Source of the DNA: JADHUC01 sp964623055
GTDB taxonomy: Bacteria; Planctomycetota; Planctomycetia; Pirellulales; Pirellulaceae
Assembly: GCA_964623055.1 (NCBI GenBank)
Contig: CAZURK010000028.1
Span: 15,601-79,600, forward strand
DNA: 64,000 bases
Direction: 5' to 3'
A program made the position numbers and the translations under genes. This document shows, piece after piece, positions 64,000 to 64,000 of the stretch. The notes under the pieces were generated by a model, which ran no database searches, was not told the DNA's origin, and saw only the letters and a list, made by a program, of their open reading frames with translations. How positions within the stretch are numbered: the first letter of the stretch is position 1; each line of letters begins with the position of its first letter.

Positions 64000-64000
64000 A

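Noticed and set aside
1..64000. tRNA, rRNA, CRISPR arrays and insertion sequences
   Set aside because: No TpsiC-like plus acceptor pattern, no regularly spaced repeats and no transposase motifs were seen by eye; a covariance-model scan was not possible.

Overview
This window is chromosomal DNA of a planctomycete, most likely a Pirellulales/Thermoguttaceae-type organism. The assignment is inferred from family content, not from a marker gene. The evidence is: Tat-exported Gfo/Idh/MocA oxidoreductases, PQQ-like propeller proteins, a Ser/Thr kinase divergent from an ECF sigma factor with the kinase-associated 'TTHW' N-terminus, a BlaI-M56 peptidase pair fused to carboxypeptidase-regulatory-like domains, a DUF1844 protein, and many REP-like intergenic palindromes. 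I found no rRNA, tRNA, CRISPR array or intact transposase.

Layout. 1-2211 (minus): a carbohydrate-related patch with a GH123-like secreted protein cut by the window edge, a SHOCT/CBM-like secreted protein, a small membrane gene interrupted by an in-frame TGA, and the 3' remnant of a sialidase-like gene. 2447-11549 (plus): an accessory cassette of a large STAND ATPase with TPR repeats, a HerA-like ATPase, two tandem paralogous two-helix membrane proteins, and a protein with a RecB/Cas4-type PD-(D/E)XK nuclease motif set. This is the best candidate here for an undescribed (probably defence) system. 11804-18010: Tat-exported sugar-metabolism-type proteins around a PQQ propeller. 18147-22912: a second accessory stretch with an RHH-like/HNH pair, a trypsin-like protease, an orphan C-terminal fragment, a second STAND ATPase and a decayed RelB/ParE-type toxin-antitoxin pair.

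22902-37378: regulation and membrane genes. These are a transmembrane Ser/Thr kinase divergent from its ECF sigma factor, BlaI with three operator boxes followed by an M56 peptidase, another Gfo/Idh/MocA protein, a MerR-like-HTH/receiver regulator, a histidine kinase overlapping an NhaC antiporter, and an outer-membrane-type protein. 37635-50011 (mostly minus): a coiled-coil membrane protein, the YhaN/YhaO (SbcCD-like) pair, a beta-ketoacyl synthase, a MraZ-like protein (plus), and kdsB-pyrG-DUF1844.

50362-63880: core metabolism and signalling. A divergent MurE is followed by a MurF-like protein that has lost its Walker A lysine and C-terminal domain. Then come argG, a receiver-PAS-PP2C phosphatase, a DUF4129 membrane protein, aroH, infA, a large secreted hypothetical protein, a PAS histidine kinase and a HAD hydrolase. 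Intergenic spaces hold at least seven palindromic repeat elements of several sequence classes. Two of them (25386 and 63948) clearly belong to the same class.
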